A DNA stretch of 9,923 nt, taken from positions 1 through 9,923 of the forward strand of contig JBAXPR010000121.1 in the NCBI GenBank assembly GCA_037132135.1, given 5' to 3'. Below are positions 6,419-9,923 of the stretch, piece by piece. The translations under genes were made by a program, and so were the position numbers. The first letter of the stretch is position 1. Each line of letters starts with the position of its first letter. The DNA comes from BOG-933 sp037132135 (GTDB lineage Bacteria > Pseudomonadota > Alphaproteobacteria > Azospirillales > Azospirillaceae). A model generated the notes under the pieces. That model was not told where the DNA came from and did not search any database. It saw only the letters and a list, made by a program, of their open reading frames with translations.

Positions 6419-6802
6419 ATGAAACGTTTCCATATCTCCGTTCTCATCGCCATGCTGGCCGCGCCGCTCCCGGGCGCGGCCGGGAGCGGCGGGGACTGCG
6501 CCGGTGCCCCGGGCATCGAGGCGATGGTGACGTGCGCCGAAGCCGCCGACCAAAAAGCCGACCAGCGCCTCAACCGCTCCTACGCCGCCGCCCGGCAGGC
6601 CCTCGACGCCGGGGACGGCGCCAAGCTGCTGCTGGACGCCCAGCGTGCCTGGCTGAAATTCCGCGACGCCGACTGCCGCGTGGTCGCCAACCAGGCCCAT
6701 GGCGGCCTGCTCTCGCGCTTCCTGTGGTCTGCCTGCCGTGCCGACCTCACCGAGGCCCGAAGCACCGAACTCGACGCCCAGGCCAAGGGGTTGGGGGAAT
6801 GA
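6419..6802 (+). CDS. Secreted LprI-like / DUF1311 protein
   Basis: The 127-residue product starts with a Sec signal peptide (about residues 1-22, basic MKR, hydrophobic core, APLPGAAG cleavage area), so it is probably periplasmic. The mature part matches the LprI-like domain (PF07007, formerly DUF1311): AMVTCAEAADQKADQRLNR, then LLLDAQRAWLKFRDADC. Cys27, Cys39, Cys86 and Cys106 are in positions expected for two disulfides. The family is named for M. tuberculosis LprI, a lysozyme inhibitor; most members have no tested function. I chose ATG 6419 because GGAGAGGGAGG lies immediately before it and MKR begins a clean signal peptide; an in-frame ATG at 6389 is less likely. It is probably in one operon with the transglycosylase and the micro-ORF, which suggests a cell-wall role. 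That link is inference. Confidence 0.85.
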   Translation: MKRFHISVLIAMLAAPLPGAAGSGGDCAGAPGIEAMVTCAEAADQKADQRLNRSYAAARQALDAGDGAKLLLDAQRAWLKFRDADCRVVANQAHGGLLSRFLWSACRADLTEARSTELDAQAKGLGE

Positions 6803-6807
6803 CCACC

Positions 6808-6999
6808 CTACCGCGGCTTGAAGAACGCCGCGGCGCCGCTGAGGGCGGCTTTCTTGCTGACGATCATGGCGCGGGCGCGCTCAACTTCGCCGTTCAGCTC
6901 GAGAATGTAGTCCTCGAGATCGGCGATCCCGAGCACAGTCAGGTCTTTCAACGCCGGCTTCTTCTTGCGCGGCTCCAACTCGTCAGTGTCCATGGCCAT
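6808..6999 (-). CDS. DUF1192 family small protein
   Basis: A 63-residue protein of unknown function that fits DUF1192, a family found mainly in Alphaproteobacteria. It has a charged N-terminus (DTDELEPRKKK), then the conserved segment LTVLGIADLEDYILELNGEV, predicted as a helix or coiled coil (about 20-48), and the characteristic ending KKAALSGAAAFFKPR. No membrane segment or signal peptide is present, so it should be cytoplasmic and possibly oligomeric. The ATG at 6999 is preferred because GGAGG lies 9 bases upstream; a second ATG two codons later is too far from it. The gene converges on the LprI-like gene with 5 bases between stops. It is divergent from the quinone oxidoreductase gene across 92 bases. 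Confidence 0.83.
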   Translation of the reverse strand: MAMDTDELEPRKKKPALKDLTVLGIADLEDYILELNGEVERARAMIVSKKAALSGAAAFFKPR

Positions 7000-7025
7000 G
7001 GGGTGGGGCCTCCCTCGCCTGCGAT

Positions 7026-7039
7026 GACGGCTTGCCGTC
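7026..7039. promoter_or_regulatory. Palindrome GACGGC-TT-GCCGTC in a divergent intergenic region
   Basis: Perfect 6-base arms with a 2-base centre lie between the divergent DUF1192 and quinone oxidoreductase genes, 26 bases before the first and 52 bases before the second. A weak promoter for the oxidoreductase (TTGCCG 7032-7037, 17 bases, TACCTT 7055-7060) would overlap it. That placement fits an operator for a dimeric regulator, but no regulator gene is adjacent and the site could be a chance GC palindrome. Confidence 0.3.
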
Positions 7040-7091
7040 CGCCGATGGTCGTTTTACCTTGAGCGCGCCGCTGCCGAAAAGAGGTTTCCCG

Positions 7092-8093
7092 ATGACCGCC
7101 CTCCCCGCGACCATGACCGCGATCGAGATCGCCGCGCCCGGCGGCCCCGAGCAGTTGCGCGCCACCATCCGGCCGGTGCCGGTGCCGGCGGCCGGCGAGG
7201 TACTACTGGAGGTGGCGGCAGCGGGCGTGAACCGCCCCGACATCATTCAGCGCCAGGGCCATTACGCGCCGCCCCCCGGCGCCTCAGACATTCCCGGGCT
7301 CGAGGTTGCGGGACGGGTGGTCGCGCTCGGCCCCGAGGTCGGCGGGTTGGCGGTCGGCGATGTCGTGTGCGCGCTGCTCACCGGCGGCGGCTACGCCGAA
7401 TACTGCACGGCACCGGCGCCCCAATGCCTGCCGGTGCCCGCGGGCTTCGATGCCGTCCGGGCGGCGGCGCTGCCCGAGACCTTCTTCACGGTCTGGCACA
7501 ACGTCTTCGAGCGCGGCGCCTTGCGCTCCGGCGAGTCGCTGCTCGTCCACGGCGGCTCCAGCGGCATCGGCACCACCGCAATCCAACTCGGCCGGGCCTT
7601 CGGCGCCCGCGTCTTCACCACCGCGGGCAGCGCCGAAAAGTGCCGGGCCTGCGAGGATTTGGGGGCGTTCCGCGCCATTGATTACAGCCGGGAGGATTTC
7701 GTGGCGGTGATCCGCGAGGCGACGGGCAGGAAGGGCGTCGACGTCATTCTCGACATGGTCGGCGGCGACTATGTCGCGCGCAATCTCGAAATCCTGGCCG
7801 CCGACGGCCGCCATGTCAGCATCGCCTTCCTCAAGGGGCCGAAGGTCGCGCTCAACCTGATGCCGGTGATGCTGAAACGCCAGACCCTGACCGGTTCGAC
7901 CCTGCGCCCGCGCCCGGTGGCGGAAAAAGCCCGAATCGCCGGGGCACTGCGCGAAAAAGTCTGGCCGCTGCTGGAAAGCGGCGCCGTAACGGTGGTGCTC
8001 AACCGGACCTTCCCTCTCGCCGCAGCCGCCGAAGCCCACCGCCTGATGGAAAGCAGCGCCCATATCGGCAAGATCGTGCTGAGAGTCCGTTGA
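7092..8093 (+). CDS. NAD(P)H-quinone oxidoreductase, zinc-free MDR superfamily (PIG3/zeta-crystallin type)
   Basis: It is a cytoplasmic medium-chain reductase, probably using NADPH to reduce quinones or activated alkenes. The 333-residue protein has the MDR N-terminal GroES-like domain (about 1-120), with EVLLEVAAAGVNRPDIIQRQ and PPPGASDIPGLEVAG typical of the PIG3 branch. The Rossmann domain (about 125-260) has nucleotide-binding LLVHGGSSGIGTTAIQLG (about 150-167). GVDVILDMVGGDYVARNLE and LTGSTLRPRPVAEKARI also fit PIG3-type oxidoreductases. The zinc-binding residues of alcohol dehydrogenases are absent. The start at 7092 follows AAAAGAGG (7077-7084) by 7 bases; an in-frame ATG at 7113 is possible. 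It is the only plus-strand gene in its unit and converges on the coiled-coil gene. The physiological substrate cannot be deduced. Confidence 0.9.
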   Translation: MTALPATMTAIEIAAPGGPEQLRATIRPVPVPAAGEVLLEVAAAGVNRPDIIQRQGHYAPPPGASDIPGLEVAGRVVALGPEVGGLAVGDVVCALLTGGGYAEYCTAPAPQCLPVPAGFDAVRAAALPETFFTVWHNVFERGALRSGESLLVHGGSSGIGTTAIQLGRAFGARVFTTAGSAEKCRACEDLGAFRAIDYSREDFVAVIREATGRKGVDVILDMVGGDYVARNLEILAADGRHVSIAFLKGPKVALNLMPVMLKRQTLTGSTLRPRPVAEKARIAGALREKVWPLLESGAVTVVLNRTFPLAAAAEAHRLMESSAHIGKIVLRVR

Positions 8094-8116
8094 ACCGTCA
8101 GCACGGACGCTGCGGT
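8094..8116. terminator. Possible bidirectional hairpin between convergent genes
   Basis: ACCG (8094-8097) and CAGC (8099-8102) pair with GCTG (8109-8112) and CGGT (8113-8116) around a 6-base loop, with one bulged T. An alternative pairing joins GTCCGT (8085-8090) and ACGGAC (8103-8108). It sits exactly between two convergent stop codons, where a two-way terminator would be useful. No T run follows on either strand, so the case is weak. Confidence 0.3.
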
Positions 8117-8448
8117 CAGGTCGTCGTAATCTTGGTCGGCTTGCCGCGCGGAGGGAAGCGGGTCGAGACCGAGTGCGGCCCCCGGGTGTAGCTCGGGCCG
8201 CCTTCGCCAAGTGACTCGTCGGCATTGGCGCGGGCCTGGGCTTCGCGCTTCTTGTTGGCCTCGGCTTCGGCGATGGTGCCCTCCAGCTCGCGGATGCGGT
8301 CCTTGAGGGTGATGACCACCGGGCCGGACGGCTTGCGGGCGGTGAACTGTTCGAGGTCGTGCTTCAACCGGGCCAACTGGTTCTTCATGCCCGCGATGTT
8401 GGGCTTGGTACGGCCGACGTTGTAGGCTCTTTCCTCGTATTTACTCAC
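8116..8448 (-). CDS. Hypothetical coiled-coil protein
   Basis: I do not recognise this 110-residue protein. It begins at a GTG (8448) preceded by GGAG at 7 bases, a good start. Residues about 18-38 (AGMKNQLARLKHDLEQFTAR) and 45-75 (VITLKDRIRELEGTIAEAEAN) have heptad-like leucine and isoleucine spacing and many charges, suggesting two short helices in a coiled coil separated by a KPSGP turn. The last 30 residues are basic, rich in Pro, Ser and Thr, and probably disordered. There is no signal peptide or membrane segment. The gene converges on the quinone oxidoreductase with 22 bases between stops and lies 67 bases downstream of the hydrolase on the same strand. On the minus strand that gap contains TTGACA, a perfect -35, but no good -10 at the right distance. 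The codon pattern matches neighbouring genes, so it is likely real. Confidence 0.7.
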   Translation of the reverse strand: MSKYEERAYNVGRTKPNIAGMKNQLARLKHDLEQFTARKPSGPVVITLKDRIRELEGTIAEAEANKKREAQARANADESLGEGGPSYTRGPHSVSTRFPPRGKPTKITTT

Positions 8449-8515
8449 GGTGTCTCTCCTCTACGGTCTCGCTGCATACACGGTGCGCTGAAAATAAACT
8501 TTGTCAAGCGGCCGA

Positions 8516-9361
8516 TCATGCCCCCCCGACAATAAAGCTCCGCAACAGCGCAAGGAAGCGGTCGCGGTCGGCCAGATGAGGCGAGTGATCAGCGTCGTCG
8601 AAGACATGAAGAGCGGCCCCGGGAATCCGCGACGCCACATAACGCGCAGTTTCCGGGCCATAGTAGTTGCTGACGCCGCCATACACCAGCATCACAGGCA
8701 TGGTCAGCGCGGGCAGCAGCGGTCGATAATCAGCGGCAGTCAGACTCTGCCAGCACACGATGTGGGGCTCGGCGGCACGGCCGCGCAGCATCTCGCGCAA
8801 CCGCTGGATGCCGCGACCATTCTGCCGGTACTGGTCGCGGGCCGCCTCGTTGTGACCCCCGGCGATCAGACGCAGCACGGTCTCGGCAAAATCGGCGCGC
8901 AGATCATCAATGAAGGCGCGGTCGCGGTCGCGGCTCCAGTCGCCGTAGATGCCAAGGCGCCAATCGGCGTCGGTGACCAGCCGGGGCGACTGATCGATCA
9001 GGCACAGCCGGCCGACGGCGCCGGGGCCATGGTCGGCGATCAATTGCCAGAGCACCAGCGCCCCCATCGAGTGCCCGACCAGTGTCGGCCGAATCAGGCC
9101 GAAATGGCCGATCACCGCCGCAAGGTCGCGGGCCATGCGCGCCACCACCGGCGGTTCGCGGCCACCGCCGCTGCCGGGATGCGGCTCGCCGTGGCCGCGT
9201 GCGGTCCAGGCATAGACGGTATGGCTCCGGGCCAGGTCGTCGATCAGCCGCGACCAGATGCCGAGCGCGGTCGCCCAGCCATGGAGCAGGACCACGGGCG
9301 GACCATGCCCGCGCACCGCCACCTGGAGCCGCTCGCCATCGTCGAGAGTGATCGACCTCAT
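8516..9361 (-). CDS. Alpha/beta-fold hydrolase
   Basis: This 281-residue protein is a predicted serine hydrolase of unknown substrate. VVLLHGWATALGIW (about 23-36) gives the oxyanion-hole HG motif. The nucleophile elbow is GHSMG with Ser98. DADHSPHLAD near the end supplies the catalytic histidine, probably His259. The usual catalytic Asp after strand 7 is not evident: that segment reads VYGGVSNYYGPE. Asp123 in LCLIDQSPR, 25 residues after the nucleophile, is positioned like the acid after strand 6 in some alpha/beta hydrolases such as the LinB-type haloalkane dehalogenases. No signal peptide is visible. The ATG overlaps the stop codon of the upstream oxoprolinase gene in ATGA, which indicates coupled translation and a shared operon. 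A run of seven Gs near the 3' end encodes the final glycines. An amidase, esterase or lactonase acting with the oxoprolinase is conceivable but unproven. Confidence 0.87.
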   Translation of the reverse strand: MRSITLDDGERLQVAVRGHGPPVVLLHGWATALGIWSRLIDDLARSHTVYAWTARGHGEPHPGSGGGREPPVVARMARDLAAVIGHFGLIRPTLVGHSMGALVLWQLIADHGPGAVGRLCLIDQSPRLVTDADWRLGIYGDWSRDRDRAFIDDLRADFAETVLRLIAGGHNEAARDQYRQNGRGIQRLREMLRGRAAEPHIVCWQSLTAADYRPLLPALTMPVMLVYGGVSNYYGPETARYVASRIPGAALHVFDDADHSPHLADRDRFLALLRSFIVGGA

Positions 9362-9923
9362 TCCTCCTCCGCCTCCTCGGCGAACCGGGGCAACGCCGCG
9401 GGCCGTCCCTTTACCGCCGCCTGAACGATGTCCTCGGCCTTGAAGGCCGCCCAGGGATCAAGCTCCTCGTAGACGATGGCGGGCGGCGGCCCCGGCGGCT
9501 CGCCCTCGGGCGGGCCGTAGCCGCCGCCGCCGGGAGTCTGGATCACAAAGACGTCACCCGCGGCGACCTCGGCGCGGTCGGTGGAACGCAGCCAGACGCG
9601 GCCGCCCCCGGCGCGCTTGATCCAGGCCGCGCCCGGCTTGCCGGGATAGCCGCCATTCAGGCCGAAGGGCGGCACCCGGTGGCGGTTGGCCAGAAGCGCG
9701 ACGCTCATCGGCTCCAAAAAGCGCAGCCGCCGCACCGTGCCGTCACCGCCATGGAAGCGGCCGAGCCCGCCCGAGCCCGAGCGGATGCGGAACGCCTCGA
9801 CCAGCACCGGATAGCGCCACTCCAGAACCTCGGGGTCGGTCAGCCGCGAGTTGGTCATGTGGGTGTGGACGGCGCTGGTGCCGTCGAAGGTGTAGCCGGC
9901 GCCCGAGCCGCCGCACACCGTCT
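9358..9923 (-). CDS. 5-oxoprolinase / hydantoinase B C-terminal part (partial)
   Basis: The gene runs off the right edge of the window, so only its last 188 or so codons are visible. HTHMTNSRLTDPEVLEWRYP, then FRIRSGSGGLGRFHGGDG and RRLRFLEPMSVALLANRHRV are the conserved end of the HyuB domain of ATP-dependent 5-oxoprolinase. That enzyme opens 5-oxoproline (pyroglutamate) to glutamate. The RFLEPM and PPFGLNGGYPG blocks favour oxoprolinase over N-methylhydantoinase. It continues to GDVFVIQTPGGGGYG, the normal end of the family. About 55 residues follow, rich in Pro at first (GEPPGPPPA) and acidic at the end (AEEAEEE), an unusual tail. Whether the full protein is a fused HyuA-HyuB or a separate B subunit cannot be seen. 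The stop overlaps the hydrolase start. Confidence 0.88.
   Translation of the reverse strand, partial: TVCGGSGAGYTFDGTSAVHTHMTNSRLTDPEVLEWRYPVLVEAFRIRSGSGGLGRFHGGDGTVRRLRFLEPMSVALLANRHRVPPFGLNGGYPGKPGAAWIKRAGGGRVWLRSTDRAEVAAGDVFVIQTPGGGGYGPPEGEPPGPPPAIVYEELDPWAAFKAEDIVQAAVKGRPAALPRFAEEAEEE

Noticed and set aside
7284..8225. 313-codon minus-strand open frame over the quinone oxidoreductase
   Set aside because: Antisense of a clear MDR enzyme that also runs into the coiled-coil gene; no domain.
8521..8527. C7 homopolymer in the hydrolase 3' end as a frameshift or phase-variation site
   Set aside because: It encodes the last Gly residues next to the stop. A slip would only alter the tail, and runs of this length also occur outside genes here (161-167).
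8501..9424. 307-codon plus-strand open frame over the hydrolase
   Set aside because: Antisense of an alpha/beta hydrolase with intact GHSMG and His motifs. The His/Gln/Pro-rich product has no recognisable fold.
1..9923. Search for a defence system, mobile element, CRISPR array, toxin-antitoxin pair or biosynthetic cluster
   Set aside because: No transposase, integrase, direct-repeat array, nuclease or helicase domain, or toxin-like gene pair is visible. The small proteins are single, and the larger genes are ordinary metabolic or cell-wall enzymes.

Overview
The window is GC-rich chromosomal DNA, very probably from an alphaproteobacterium. The order Rhodospirillales is plausible, but I cannot name the genus. 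The evidence is the strong G/C bias at third codon positions, a DUF1192 protein of the type common in Alphaproteobacteria, and alphaproteobacterial-looking GatA, SseA and STAS sequences. I see no transposase, integrase, phage gene, CRISPR array, tRNA or rRNA. The gene content is that of an ordinary chromosome, with closely packed housekeeping genes and several small uncharacterised proteins.

Layout. Positions 1-375 are non-coding leader with a terminator-like hairpin just upstream of gatA (376-1821, +). gatA stands without gatC or gatB beside it. It converges within 6 bases on a small STAS-domain anti-anti-sigma-type protein (1828-2133, -). A small Cys-rich protein (2317-2595, -) is divergent from a NudF-type ADP-ribose pyrophosphatase (2667-3275, +). 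Next on the plus strand come a 3-mercaptopyruvate sulfurtransferase (3431-4288), a GNAT acetyltransferase (4339-4911) and a lipoprotein lytic murein transglycosylase of the MltB type (4987-6318). The transglycosylase overlaps a 25-codon micro-ORF (6315-6392), which is followed by a secreted LprI-like/DUF1311 protein (6419-6802).

A DUF1192 protein (6808-6999, -) is divergent from a PIG3-type quinone oxidoreductase (7092-8093, +). The oxidoreductase converges on an unknown coiled-coil protein (8116-8448, -). At the right edge, on the minus strand, the C-terminal end of a 5-oxoprolinase/hydantoinase B protein (9358 to beyond 9923) is translationally coupled to an alpha/beta hydrolase (8516-9361).

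The genes do not form one pathway. Three local groupings may be functional: the cell-wall cluster (lytic transglycosylase, micro-ORF, LprI-like protein), the 5-oxoprolinase/hydrolase operon, and the orphan STAS protein with its own promoter-like sequence. I did not find a convincing new multi-gene system. The most unusual item is the coupled micro-ORF in the cell-wall cluster.
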